Part shown: positions 9,100-18,638 of the stretch, in pieces
How the letters are laid out: each line of letters starts with the position of its first letter
How positions within the stretch are numbered: the stretch's first letter is position 1
Assembly (NCBI GenBank): GCA_910579925.1
Contig: CAJTVY010000012.1
Span: forward strand, 1-64,000
Reading direction: 5' to 3'
Length of the DNA stretch: 64,000 nucleotides
Source of the DNA: an uncultured Dorea sp.
Lineage (GTDB): Bacteria > Bacillota > Clostridia > Lachnospirales > Lachnospiraceae
The notes under the pieces: model-generated
What the model saw: only the letters and a program-made list of their open reading frames with translations
Databases searched by the model: none
Told to the model about the DNA's origin: nothing
Program-made: the position numbers and the translations under genes

Positions 9100-11127
9100 T
9101 TATTTATGGTAAAAACAATAATTATTCCTGCCGCTTCTCTTAACCTCGTACAACGCCTCGTCCGCCATATGGAATAAATTATCATAACTTCCGTCGCAAT
9201 CTTTTGCGCATGCAATCCCCATGCTGATGCTGATCGGGAATTTCTCATACTTCGTTGACAGCAGTTCAAAAATACGTTTCACCTGGGGTTCCATATTGTC
9301 TTTGTAGGGCATGAAGATCAGAAATTCGTCGCCCCCCATCCTGGCGACAATATCTACCGCTCTCGTGTTCTTCTTTAATTTTTCGGATACATACTTAAGC
9401 ACCTCGTCGCCAAACAGATGGCCATATGTATCATTCGCCAGTTTGAAATGATCAAGGTCAAACACAAGCAAGAGAAACTTCCTCTCTTCATCTTCCGACA
9501 TACGGGCGATAATCTGAGATTTGGCCGCTTTATGATTCAAAAGTCCTGTGAGAGAATCATGGGCCGCCATCACTTCCAGATGGTTCATCTTCTCCATATC
9601 CTCATGGATATCCACGATCTTACCGATTGCCCCCGTGTACTCCGGCGGCTCCCAGCTTCCCCACATGGAACGTGCAATCACCTTGCTCCATCTCTCCTGG
9701 CCGTTAATATTCAGCAGATATTTTTCTTCTACCACAGGCGCCTTTGGAGTCGTCTTTTCAAGCAGATTGAGAAGATGCTCGAAGTCGTTCTGGGTAAACA
9801 CCTCTGTCCCAAAACTATCCTTTCGTGGATTCATGATTGTCTCCGGCATATTCAGATAATTCGCTCCCCATTCTGAGAGAATCAGTATCTCGGGGGAAAC
9901 CGTATATTCAAACTGAATCTCCTGAGACAGTTCCGCAAAGAACTGATATTTAACCCTCTCACGTTCCAACAGCTTCAGTGTCCGGTCCGAAACGTCCAGT
10001 TCGCCTTTTTCTACCATCTTCTCTACCGCATCAATGACTTCTTCCTGCATCTTCTTACCCTCGGAACGCATACGCAGTTCTTCTTTCAAGGTAGGCGCGA
10101 TATCCTTTAGACAGTCCATAAGCAGCGGATTAAATACGCCGCACTCCCCGTTAAGAATCATGTCAACGGCTTTCTCATGGGAATACGCATCCTTGTAGAC
10201 ACGTTTACTCGTTAATGCATCATACACGTCCGCCAGAGCCACTACCTGCGCCGCAATGGGAATTTCGTCTCCTTCAAGTCCATCTGGGTATCCTCTTCCG
10301 TCATACCGCTCATGATGCCATCTGCAGATCTGAAAACCAAGACGGATCAGCGGTTCGTTCTCCCGAAAAGGGATATTACTCAGTATTTTCGCACCTTCCG
10401 AGGCATGTTCTTTCATAATTTCATACTCTTCATCCGTCAGACGCCCCGGCTTATTCAGGATTTCCGAGGGGATGGAGATCTTACCGATATCATGGAGCGA
10501 CGATGCGTTACAGACCAGCGAAACATCTTCCGGCGAAATCCGGTACAGCTTCTTTCTGATCAGCCATTTTAAGATCAGTTCTGTCAGCATCCGTATGTGC
10601 AGAACGTGCAGTCCGCTCTCGCCGTTACGGAATTCCACAATATTGGACAGAATCTCAATCATAAGTTTGTTGTCGTTCTCTTTCTCCAGTATCTGATTCG
10701 TCACCATATGGGACAATTCTTTCTGTTTGGTAAAGAGAATGATTGTATTGATTACCCGCCGCCGTACGGTTCTCTCATCAAAGGGCCTGCTGATATAATC
10801 CTGTACGCCCAGGTCGTAAGCGCGGTCCACGTATGCCGGGACATTCTCGGCAGAAATCATAATAACCGGAATATCCTTGATCCATCCATTCTTATTCATA
10901 ATTACCAGCATCTCAAATCCGTCCATGACTGGCATCATAATGTCCAGAAGCACCAGTGCAATCTCCTGCTCCCGGTCATGCAGGATTGCCGACGCCTCCA
11001 TTCCGTTTTCCGCCTCTAAAATTTCATATTCATCAGAAAGCATATCTGACAACAGTGAGCGGTTAATCTCCGAATCATCAACAATTAAAATCTTTTTCTT
11101 TTCAAAAATTTTCCTTTTTTTACTCAT
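9100..11127 (-). CDS. Response regulator with HD-GYP and GGDEF domains
   Basis: 675 residues. Order: REC domain (about 12-130, phospho-acceptor Asp62 in LLDIMMPVMDG), HD-GYP phosphodiesterase domain (HDIGK at 212-216, HHERYDGRGYPDGL ending near 284), a PAS-like linker (about 390-515), and a C-terminal GGDEF domain (GGDEF at 598-602) with an RxxD-type inhibitory site (RAVD) five residues upstream. Both c-di-GMP synthesis and degradation motifs look intact, so it may switch between them by phosphorylation. Start chosen at ATG 11127, eight bases after AGGAAG; a GTG at 11160 abuts the upstream stop codon and lacks a ribosome binding site. It lies directly between the hybrid kinase and Hpt genes. 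Confidence 0.93.
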   Translation of the reverse strand: MSKKRKIFEKKKILIVDDSEINRSLLSDMLSDEYEILEAENGMEASAILHDREQEIALVLLDIMMPVMDGFEMLVIMNKNGWIKDIPVIMISAENVPAYVDRAYDLGVQDYISRPFDERTVRRRVINTIILFTKQKELSHMVTNQILEKENDNKLMIEILSNIVEFRNGESGLHVLHIRMLTELILKWLIRKKLYRISPEDVSLVCNASSLHDIGKISIPSEILNKPGRLTDEEYEIMKEHASEGAKILSNIPFRENEPLIRLGFQICRWHHERYDGRGYPDGLEGDEIPIAAQVVALADVYDALTSKRVYKDAYSHEKAVDMILNGECGVFNPLLMDCLKDIAPTLKEELRMRSEGKKMQEEVIDAVEKMVEKGELDVSDRTLKLLERERVKYQFFAELSQEIQFEYTVSPEILILSEWGANYLNMPETIMNPRKDSFGTEVFTQNDFEHLLNLLEKTTPKAPVVEEKYLLNINGQERWSKVIARSMWGSWEPPEYTGAIGKIVDIHEDMEKMNHLEVMAAHDSLTGLLNHKAAKSQIIARMSEDEERKFLLLVFDLDHFKLANDTYGHLFGDEVLKYVSEKLKKNTRAVDIVARMGGDEFLIFMPYKDNMEPQVKRIFELLSTKYEKFPISISMGIACAKDCDGSYDNLFHMADEALYEVKRSGRNNYCFYHK

Positions 11128-11161
11128 CAAAATCTCTTCCTTAACTCTAATTGATCTCACA

Positions 11162-13702
11162 CTATTTCAAATAGGTTTTCAAAAGCTTCATGAGTTTCTG
11201 AATATCAATCGGCTTTGCTACATGTTCATTCATGCCACACTCCAGGCACTGTTGTATATCCTCCGAAAACGCATCCGCCGTCATGGCAATAATCGGCAGT
11301 TTCGCATCGGGACGATCTAATGCACGTAAAGCTTTTGCCGCATCATAACCGTTCATGACCGGCATTCGAATATCCATAAGTACTGCATCGTAATAGCCAG
11401 GTTCAGACTGTTGAAATTTATCCAGACAGATCTGCCCATCCTCTGCCCAGTCTACTTCAAATCCGGCTTCTGTAAGGATATCCTGGGCAATCTCCCAGTT
11501 CAGTTCATTATCCTCTGCCAGCAGGATACGCATTCCTTCAAAATCCACCAGCTCCGTCTCAGGCCTTTCCTCCTGCGTATTTCCGCACATATACCGGCTA
11601 AGCCCCAGATACAGATTCGACTTGAACAACGGCTTGGAGATGAAGCCATGAGCTCCGGCGGCGCGCGCCTCGTCTTCGATGTCGCTCCAGTCATAAGCAG
11701 AAATAATAAAGATCGGCAGTTCGTCTCCGACAGCTTTGCGGATCATTCTGGTTGTCTCTAATCCATTCATCCCTGGCATCTTCCAGTCGAGCAGCACAAC
11801 GTCATAAGCCATATTCTTCTTAACGCAATCCTCGATCATCCGTACTGCACCTTCTCCGTCCAGCGCCCATTGTGCATTCACACCCATCTCTTTTAAAGCT
11901 GATGCCGCGCTGCGGCACAAATCTTCATTGTTGTCTACTACCAGCAGACGCCAGGGCGGAAGCACCATATCCATCTCCTCAACCAGCGCTTTCTCAAAGT
12001 CAGCCACAATGTGAAACTCACTTCCCTCTCCCTGCTGACTCCTGACCTCAATGTCTCCTCCCATCATTTCTACAATAACCTTGGTAATCGACATACCAAG
12101 ACCGGTTCCTTCAATCTTCTGCACCTTTGAATCTTCTCTGGAAAATGTATCAAATATCTTCTTCTGGAACTCCGGCGACATTCCGATTCCCGTATCCTTC
12201 ACCTTAAAATGACAGCGCACATAGCCGTTCCCCAGAGGTGAATCCTCCTGGTACAAAAAGACATTAATTCTGCCGCCGCCAGGCGTGAACTTGATTGCGT
12301 TGGACAGAATGTTAATGAGTACCTGGTTCAGACGAACTCCGTCGCAGTATACGCTTTCTGCCTGGATATCCCGTATAAAAATATCAAAATGCTGTTTTCT
12401 CTCCCGAATCTGCGGCTGTACGATATTCACGATGCTTTCCATGGTCTCTCTTAAGGACAGAATATCTATATTAAGAGACAGTTTCCCGCTTTCAATCTTA
12501 GACATATCCAGTACGTCGTTAATCAGCCCCAGCAGATGACGGCTGGAAAGACCGATCTTCTTAAGACAGTCCCGAACCCTGTCAGGATCCTTTACATTCG
12601 CCAGGGCAATCGCCGTCATTCCTACAATCCCATTCATGGGCGTTCTGATATCATGGCTCATGCTGGATAAAAAATCACTCTTGGCCTGACTGGCATGGAA
12701 CGCTTTCTTTTCTGCCTCTTCTAATTCCCGAAGCTGCTGCTGAGAGAGCTTAAAATAGCGGAAAAAGATGAATGCCAGTGAAAGGAGGATCACGCCGCAG
12801 GCGGCCAGTATGATGATCTGCTGGTCGCGATTAAGCTCCATAATCACACCGTCCAGAACTCCGTACGGCATGACAGATACCAGATACCAGTCCGTACCCT
12901 CCAACGGAGCCGCATACATATGCTGGTGGACGCTCGAATTATCCAGTATCAGTACAGAATAATCTTCCGCCTCTTCCATCGCAGATCTGAACTGCCTCAC
13001 GTATTCCTCGGGGCTTTCCTCATTCTTATCTGAAACCGTCTCCTGTATACGCACAAAATAATTATCCCGGAATGCGCCTCCTGTTCTTACCACAAAATCT
13101 CCATCCCTGCGAATAATGTGAGAATACACCATGGTACCGTCTCCCTCAAGAACAAGCGCCGTCTCCAGATACTCCATCGGAATGCCTGCCACGACAACGT
13201 CGCTGGTTCCGCCGTCTCCCATTGGATATGCCGCATCTACCACAAACAGAAGCAGCTTCCTGCCGCTCTCACTGTAACCGCTGGTAATAACCTTTTCTTC
13301 TATATTCAATGTATCCTGAAATTCTTCCTCGCTCAGAAAATCTATTTCTTCCCCATAGACAGTCTCATGCGCCCCGTCCTTCCGATACATCCCGAAATAT
13401 TCGAACTCCCTGATCTCTGCACTCAGATACAGGTCTTCTAACATCTCCTCTCCATAGACAGACTTCTCGGGCGGCGTACGCTTAATCACCGCCTGTACCC
13501 TCGATTTCTGAAGATCAATCACGGCATTGAACTTCTGCTGCAGCTGAACACTCATCTCTGACATATATAGCATGCCTACTGCGTTAATGGCATTATAACT
13601 TTTTCGGCTCATTACCGATCCAAGTATGACAAAGATAACGATACAAAGTATCACCAGACCGAAAACGCTGCTGATCAGAAATTTTTTTGTCTTATTAAAC
13701 AT
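11162..13702 (-). CDS. Hybrid sensor histidine kinase with two receiver domains
   Basis: About 846 residues. Membrane segment near residues 6-25, an extracytoplasmic sensor region of roughly 270 residues (Cache-like by size and position), a second membrane segment (ILAACGVILLSLAFIFF), then HisKA with SHDIRTPMNG (His near 350), HATPase_c with N, G1 (DTGIGMSPEF) and G2 (GTGLGMSI) boxes, and two REC domains, with Asp in LLDWKMPGMNG and LMDIRMPVMNG. There is no Hpt domain; one is supplied by the gene at 8713. ATG 13702 follows GAGGG by eight bases, giving a protein that starts right before the first membrane segment; in-frame starts up to TTG 13786 exist. The ligand sensed is unknown. Confidence 0.92.
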   Translation of the reverse strand: MFNKTKKFLISSVFGLVILCIVIFVILGSVMSRKSYNAINAVGMLYMSEMSVQLQQKFNAVIDLQKSRVQAVIKRTPPEKSVYGEEMLEDLYLSAEIREFEYFGMYRKDGAHETVYGEEIDFLSEEEFQDTLNIEEKVITSGYSESGRKLLLFVVDAAYPMGDGGTSDVVVAGIPMEYLETALVLEGDGTMVYSHIIRRDGDFVVRTGGAFRDNYFVRIQETVSDKNEESPEEYVRQFRSAMEEAEDYSVLILDNSSVHQHMYAAPLEGTDWYLVSVMPYGVLDGVIMELNRDQQIIILAACGVILLSLAFIFFRYFKLSQQQLRELEEAEKKAFHASQAKSDFLSSMSHDIRTPMNGIVGMTAIALANVKDPDRVRDCLKKIGLSSRHLLGLINDVLDMSKIESGKLSLNIDILSLRETMESIVNIVQPQIRERKQHFDIFIRDIQAESVYCDGVRLNQVLINILSNAIKFTPGGGRINVFLYQEDSPLGNGYVRCHFKVKDTGIGMSPEFQKKIFDTFSREDSKVQKIEGTGLGMSITKVIVEMMGGDIEVRSQQGEGSEFHIVADFEKALVEEMDMVLPPWRLLVVDNNEDLCRSAASALKEMGVNAQWALDGEGAVRMIEDCVKKNMAYDVVLLDWKMPGMNGLETTRMIRKAVGDELPIFIISAYDWSDIEDEARAAGAHGFISKPLFKSNLYLGLSRYMCGNTQEERPETELVDFEGMRILLAEDNELNWEIAQDILTEAGFEVDWAEDGQICLDKFQQSEPGYYDAVLMDIRMPVMNGYDAAKALRALDRPDAKLPIIAMTADAFSEDIQQCLECGMNEHVAKPIDIQKLMKLLKTYLK

Positions 13703-13824
13703 CCTTGTTTCCCTCTTCTTAGTTCTCTTATTACTCATTACTACGGACATTCCTGCACTTTTAGGTTCTGCCGTGTCATTTCTCAAAAAAGAAAGGCATA
13801 ATCTGCCGACACTATATCAGATTT

Positions 13825-13853
13825 ATTATAAACAATCCGTTCCATGAAATCAA
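13825..13853 (-). promoter_or_regulatory. Promoter of the kinase/HD-GYP/Hpt operon
   Basis: Minus-strand TTGATT (13848-13853), 17-base spacer, TATAAT (13825-13830). It is the only good promoter seen before the hybrid kinase and is divergent from the PilZ gene promoter about 110 bases away. The gap between the two coding regions is 314 bases and AT-rich; nothing else was recognised in it. Confidence 0.7.
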
Positions 13854-13935
13854 TTCATTTCTGAAATTTCTCCAATTCTGCTGGTTTTCTTGTAATATAA
13901 ATACTACAAACCGTCATCATTATCCTAAATTGCAA

Positions 13936-13964
13936 TTGCAATCTGCAGGTTAACATGATAAAAT
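13936..13964 (+). promoter_or_regulatory. Promoter of the PilZ gene
   Basis: TTGCAA (13936-13941), 17-base spacer, TAAAAT (13959-13964), 53 bases before the start codon. A TTGCAATTGCAA-like palindrome overlaps the -35 region (about 13930-13941) and could be a regulator site. Confidence 0.6.
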
Positions 13965-14016
13965 ATAATATCTATTATCCTATTTCTATCTAAAATTTAA
14001 GGAGGGTTTTATAGTT

Positions 14017-14649
14017 ATGACCTTGAAAAAATGCAATTCCTGTGTAATCTACAAACCCGGTTCTGAATCTGACATCCTGATAAAAGCCAGAGTTGTATGC
14101 GACGATGATACGATTCATATCTATTTTGGAGATGAGAATATTAAGGAACATGGATTAGAGAATTATACCGACAGGATCCGGATTGATTTTTTTGACAATC
14201 AGGCAGGTCAGATCAAGACATTCTGCAAACTTGTGATTCAGAAGAACACGGATTCCTATATATCTGAGGCATGGGCTGCCGACTGCAAAGTTCTTGAGAC
14301 GATCGAAGTCCTCCAGCGCCAGCAGGATCTCCGGGTAGACTTGAACCAAGAGACGCTCTTTTCCTCCAAAGGTCACGGCTACTTTTCTGGAACCATACAT
14401 AACATTAGTGTCGGCGGTTTATATCTGACAACCGATACACGGCTGGAAAAAGACGAACAACTGGAATTTCAGTATTGTTTCATGATGAAGCTTCTGAAAG
14501 TACGGGCGGCCGTACTGCGTGAGACAGTCATCCGGGATAATTATTATGGCTATGGCTGCCTGTTTGTCAACCTGTCCAATGGTGCAGAGAAAGACATTCG
14601 TCAGTTTGTATACCGTCAGCAACGCAAAAATTCTAATTCTTACGAATAG
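14017..14649 (+). CDS. PilZ-domain protein, probable c-di-GMP receptor
   Basis: 210 residues: an N-terminal beta-rich half resembling the YcgR-N type, and a C-terminal PilZ domain with an Arg motif at 101-106 (RQQDLR) and NISVGGLYL at 129-137. The canonical RxxxR appears with one extra residue between the arginines, or equivalently with its first Arg shifted and replaced by Gln, so binding should be tested rather than assumed. GGAGG lies 11 bases before the ATG. It is divergent from the operon encoding the HD-GYP/GGDEF protein, which suggests that it reads the c-di-GMP that operon controls. The target (motility, exopolysaccharide) is unknown. Confidence 0.88.
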   Translation: MTLKKCNSCVIYKPGSESDILIKARVVCDDDTIHIYFGDENIKEHGLENYTDRIRIDFFDNQAGQIKTFCKLVIQKNTDSYISEAWAADCKVLETIEVLQRQQDLRVDLNQETLFSSKGHGYFSGTIHNISVGGLYLTTDTRLEKDEQLEFQYCFMMKLLKVRAAVLRETVIRDNYYGYGCLFVNLSNGAEKDIRQFVYRQQRKNSNSYE

Positions 14650-14653
14650 AACC

Positions 14654-14684
14654 GTAACAGTTCAGCCTGCGGCTTCTCTGTTAC
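14654..14684. repeat. GTAACAGTTCAG-type palindromic repeat, copy 1
   Basis: Starts GTAACAGTTCAGCCTGC and ends CTGTTAC, forming a hairpin. The same core occurs at 39891, 50214, 59541 and 59581, always between genes. Confidence 0.7.
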
Positions 14685-14703
14685 ATAAAACCTTCGTTTA
14701 ATG

Positions 14704-14742
14704 AGGCTGTCTGGAAGTATTTTTCCAGACAGCCCTTTTTTC
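14704..14742 (+). terminator. Terminator of the PilZ gene
   Basis: GGCTGTCTGGAA / TTCCAGACAGCC stem followed by six Ts on the plus strand. It separates the PilZ gene from the convergent purL. Confidence 0.9.
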
Positions 14743-14751
14743 TGTCCTATT

Positions 14752-17700
14752 CTATCTGAAGTAAGCAACCCCGGACTCAAAGATCTGAAGATCCTGTTCT
14801 CCATATATATTTACTGCCACAGATCTTCCGCGCCTCTCTGAATGAGCCATCTTGCCAAACACCCGCCCGTTTGGACTGGTAATTCCCTCAATCGCACAGT
14901 AAGATCCATTGACGTTCCACTCCTCATCCATAGAGATATTTCCTTCGGGATCACAATACTGTGTCGCCACCTGTCCGTTAGCGAACAACTTATCAATCCA
15001 CTCCTGCTTTGCCACAAAACGGCCCTCTCCATGGGATGCCGGATTCGTATATACTCCGCCCAATTCCGCCTTCTGAAGCCAGGGAGACTTATTCGACACT
15101 ACCCTGGTATATACCATCTTCGAAATATGCCGCCCGATCGTATTATAGGTCAGGGTGGGGGAATCTTCATTCTGTCCCGTAATCTCTCCGTCTGGAAGCA
15201 GACCAAGCTTCACAAGTGTCTGGAAACCGTTGCAGACCCCAAGCACAAGCCCGTCCCGTTCATTCAGAAGACGTTCTACCGCTTCCTTCATCTTCGCATT
15301 CTGAAATGCCGTTGCAAAAAACTTTGCCGAACCGTCCGGTTCGTCCCCCGCACTGAATCCTCCTGGAAACATAATGATCTGAGACTGGTCGATCGCCTTC
15401 TCAAAGCATCTCACGGAATCCCGGATATCTTCTGCACTCATATTACGGAATACCTGGACGATTGTCTTAGCCCCTGCGCGTTCAAAGGCTCCCGCACTGT
15501 CATACTCACAGTTTGTCCCTGGGAAGACCGGGATAAATACGGTAGGCGTTGCAATCTTATGGGCACAGATATGAACATCTTTCGTCTCATACAATCCCTT
15601 CTCAATCTTTACGTCCTGCCCTTTTGCGTCAGAATTCGTTGGAAATACCTTCTCAAGCGTTTCCTTCCACGCCTCTTCTGCTTCGGATTCCGCAATTGTC
15701 ACATCCCGGTAAGAGAATGCCCCGTCATCTGTCACCTCTCCGATTACGGTATAGGTAATGCACAGTTCTCCCACTTTCTCTGCCGGAACCTCTGCAATAA
15801 TATCGCCGAACGCCGGTGTAAACAGATCTCTCTCGTCTACATTGTGCTCAATCTTCACACCCATCCGGTTCCCGAATGCCATCTTGCTTACCGCAGCCGC
15901 AATTCCATGCCTGTCAAGAGCATATGCCGAGAGAATCCTGCCGCTGCGGATATCCTGCGTAAATCTCCGGTACTGTTCCATAATCTGATCATATACCGGA
16001 AGATCATATTCGTCCGTCATCATTCGCAGCCAGACCAGCTTACTGCCCGCCCGCTTCAGTTCCGGCGTTATGATATCCTTCTCCTGCGCCACATCCACGG
16101 CAAACGAAACCAGCGTCGGCGGAACATCAATATCCTCAAAAGTTCCCGACATACTGTCTTTTCCGCCGATAGACGGAAGGCCAAATCCTATCTGGGCATG
16201 ATATGCACCCAGAAGCGCTGCAAAAGGCTGGCTCCATCTGTGCGGATCCTTTGTCATACGGCGAAAATACTCCTGGAAGGTAAACCGGATCTTACGATAG
16301 TCTCCTCCGGCCGCCACAATCCTGGCTACAGATTCCGTCACGGCATAGATGGCTCCATGGAACGGACTCCAGGTAGAAAGGTAGGGATCAAACCCATAAC
16401 TCATCATCGTCACCGTGTCACAGTCACCTGTCAGAACCGGCAGTTTCGCCACCATTGCCTGAGTCTCTGTCATCTGGTACTTACCGCCATGAGGCATGAA
16501 TACGGAAGCCGCTCCGATGGATCCGTCGAACATCTCCACAAGCCCCTTCTGAGAGCAGACATTCAGATCCTTTAACATCGACAGCCAGCATTCCTTCACA
16601 TCCGCCACATCTTCTCTCACCAGGATGCCATCCTTCCTTCCCGGGATATCTACCGCAACCTTTGTCTCCTGATGGGCCCCGTTCGTATCCAGGAATGCGC
16701 GGGAAAGATTCACGATCTCTCTTCCTCTCCAGGATAAGATAAGCCTTGGTTCCTCTGTCACCACTGCCACGCAGGTAGACTCCAGATTCTCTTCTTTAGC
16801 GTATCCCATGAATTCATCCACGTTCCTCGGATCCACCACCACTGCCATACGTTCCTGGGATTCCGAAATAGCAATCTCCGTTCCGTCAAGCCCGGCATAC
16901 TTCTTCGGCACTTTATCAAGATCAACCCTGAGTCCGTCCGCTAATTCGCCGATTGCCACAGATACTCCTCCCGCGCCGAAATCGTTACATTTCTTAATCA
17001 GCCTGCTGACTTCCTCCCGCCGGAACAGCCGCTGAATCTTTCGTTCAGTCGGCGGATTTCCTTTCTGCACCTCTGCGCCGCACGTACTGGTCGAATCCTC
17101 TGTATGGACTTTGGAAGAACCGGTGGCGCCGCCGCAGCCATCCCTGCCGGTACGACCGCCAAGCAGAATAATGATATCGCCGGGATCGGAGGTCTCGCGG
17201 ATGACTGCGCGCCTGGGAGCCGCCCCCAGCACCGCACCGATCTCCATACGCTTGGCCACATAGTTCGGATGGTAAATCTCCTTGACAGCTCCGGTTGCAA
17301 GACCGATCTGGTTCCCATAAGAACTATAGCCATGCGCCGCCTTACGCACCAGTTTCTTCTGAGGGAGTTTCCCCTTCATAGTGTCGTTGACAGATACGGT
17401 CGGGTCAGATGCTCCGGTCACACGCATAGCCTGGTAGACATAGGTACGCCCGGACAACGGATCTCTGATTGCCCCGCCAAGACAGGTAGCCGCACCTCCG
17501 AAAGGCTCTATTTCCGTCGGATGATTGTGAGTCTCATTCTTGAAGTTCACAAGCCACTCTTCCTCGACGCCGTCTACACTGACCGGCACGACGATGCTGC
17601 AGGCATTGATCTCATCGGACTCTTCCTGGTCGGCAAGCTTCCCTTCCTGCTTTAATTTCCGCATAGCCATCAGCGCAAGATCCATCAGGCATACAAACTT

Positions 17701-18519
17701 GTCCGTCCTTCCCTTAAAAATCTCACTATGATCTTTAAGATACTGCCGATACGTCTCTTCCATGGGTTTCCGGTAGTCGCCTTCTCCAAAGGACACCTCC
17801 GTAAGTTCTGTCGAAAACGTGGTATGACGGCAATGGTCAGACCAGTAGGTATCAAGAACCCGGATCTCCGTCATGGTCGGATCTCTGTCTTCTTCCCCCT
17901 TAAAATAGGTTCGGATATGCAGGAAATCCTTGAAGGTCATGGCAAGGCCCAGAGAGTCATACAACTCCTTTAGCTTACTCTCCTCCATATCTCTGAAACC
18001 GTCAAATATCTTCACATCCTCCGGGTCGTCAAAATCCTCCACAAGAGTCTCTGGTTTCTGAAGTCCGGTCTCCCTGGAATCAACCGGATTGATGCAATGG
18101 GCCTTGATCCGTTCAAATTCCTCCTCTGAAATGACTCCGTCCCTGCCCTGAATCACATACGTCGTCGCCGTCCTGATTACAGGCTGCTCATCCTCCTTAA
18201 TAAACTGCACGCATTGAACGGCAGAATCCGCACGCTGGTCAAACTGTCCCGGCAGGTATTCTACAGAGAATACCCGGCAGGTATCCGCCACAGGAAACTC
18301 TTCCTCATACAACAGATCGACCGGCGGTTCCGCAAAGACACCCCTGCAGGCCTTCTTGAAAGTCTCATCTGAAAGATTCTCCACGTCATAACGAATCAGT
18401 ACACGCACATTCTCCACGTTCTGGATTCCGAGATAACTGCTGATCTCATTCTTAAGATCCTGCGCCTGTACTCCAAATCCTTCTTTTTTCTCTACATACA
18501 CTCGTCTTACTTTGCCCAT
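14752..18519 (-). CDS. purL: Phosphoribosylformylglycinamidine synthase, single-chain clostridial type
   Basis: 1255 residues. It catalyses the fourth step of purine synthesis, FGAR plus glutamine and ATP to FGAM. An N-terminal PurS-like region is followed by two AIRS-type halves (NHPTEIEPFGGAATCLGG, GAGGVSVAIGELADG, GLPSIGGKDSMSG) and a C-terminal glutamine amidotransferase domain (VFPGTNCEYDSAGAFERAG, nucleophile in GVCNGFQ, then SHGEGRF). This large fused form replaces separate PurS, PurQ and PurL. Start ATG 18519 is seven bases after GGAGG; upstream in-frame codons lack support. It stands apart from other purine genes. No PurR box or guanine riboswitch was recognised upstream. Confidence 0.96.
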   Translation of the reverse strand: MGKVRRVYVEKKEGFGVQAQDLKNEISSYLGIQNVENVRVLIRYDVENLSDETFKKACRGVFAEPPVDLLYEEEFPVADTCRVFSVEYLPGQFDQRADSAVQCVQFIKEDEQPVIRTATTYVIQGRDGVISEEEFERIKAHCINPVDSRETGLQKPETLVEDFDDPEDVKIFDGFRDMEESKLKELYDSLGLAMTFKDFLHIRTYFKGEEDRDPTMTEIRVLDTYWSDHCRHTTFSTELTEVSFGEGDYRKPMEETYRQYLKDHSEIFKGRTDKFVCLMDLALMAMRKLKQEGKLADQEESDEINACSIVVPVSVDGVEEEWLVNFKNETHNHPTEIEPFGGAATCLGGAIRDPLSGRTYVYQAMRVTGASDPTVSVNDTMKGKLPQKKLVRKAAHGYSSYGNQIGLATGAVKEIYHPNYVAKRMEIGAVLGAAPRRAVIRETSDPGDIIILLGGRTGRDGCGGATGSSKVHTEDSTSTCGAEVQKGNPPTERKIQRLFRREEVSRLIKKCNDFGAGGVSVAIGELADGLRVDLDKVPKKYAGLDGTEIAISESQERMAVVVDPRNVDEFMGYAKEENLESTCVAVVTEEPRLILSWRGREIVNLSRAFLDTNGAHQETKVAVDIPGRKDGILVREDVADVKECWLSMLKDLNVCSQKGLVEMFDGSIGAASVFMPHGGKYQMTETQAMVAKLPVLTGDCDTVTMMSYGFDPYLSTWSPFHGAIYAVTESVARIVAAGGDYRKIRFTFQEYFRRMTKDPHRWSQPFAALLGAYHAQIGFGLPSIGGKDSMSGTFEDIDVPPTLVSFAVDVAQEKDIITPELKRAGSKLVWLRMMTDEYDLPVYDQIMEQYRRFTQDIRSGRILSAYALDRHGIAAAVSKMAFGNRMGVKIEHNVDERDLFTPAFGDIIAEVPAEKVGELCITYTVIGEVTDDGAFSYRDVTIAESEAEEAWKETLEKVFPTNSDAKGQDVKIEKGLYETKDVHICAHKIATPTVFIPVFPGTNCEYDSAGAFERAGAKTIVQVFRNMSAEDIRDSVRCFEKAIDQSQIIMFPGGFSAGDEPDGSAKFFATAFQNAKMKEAVERLLNERDGLVLGVCNGFQTLVKLGLLPDGEITGQNEDSPTLTYNTIGRHISKMVYTRVVSNKSPWLQKAELGGVYTNPASHGEGRFVAKQEWIDKLFANGQVATQYCDPEGNISMDEEWNVNGSYCAIEGITSPNGRVFGKMAHSERRGRSVAVNIYGEQDLQIFESGVAYFR

Positions 18520-18638
18520 ACCTTCTCCTCCATACCTGGTTTTTGCTGCTGGTTGTAATCTGCCACCGCTTAGATCTCCGATGGCCTCACACATCCTTTG
18601 TGTCACCTCATTGTACCATATTTCTGCGTAATATAAAA

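Noticed and set aside
14842..16575. 577-codon plus-strand open frame opposite purL
   Set aside because: It is antisense to well-conserved purL sequence, has no recognisable domain or ribosome binding site, and its composition (many Arg, His, Cys, Ile) is that of a shadow frame.
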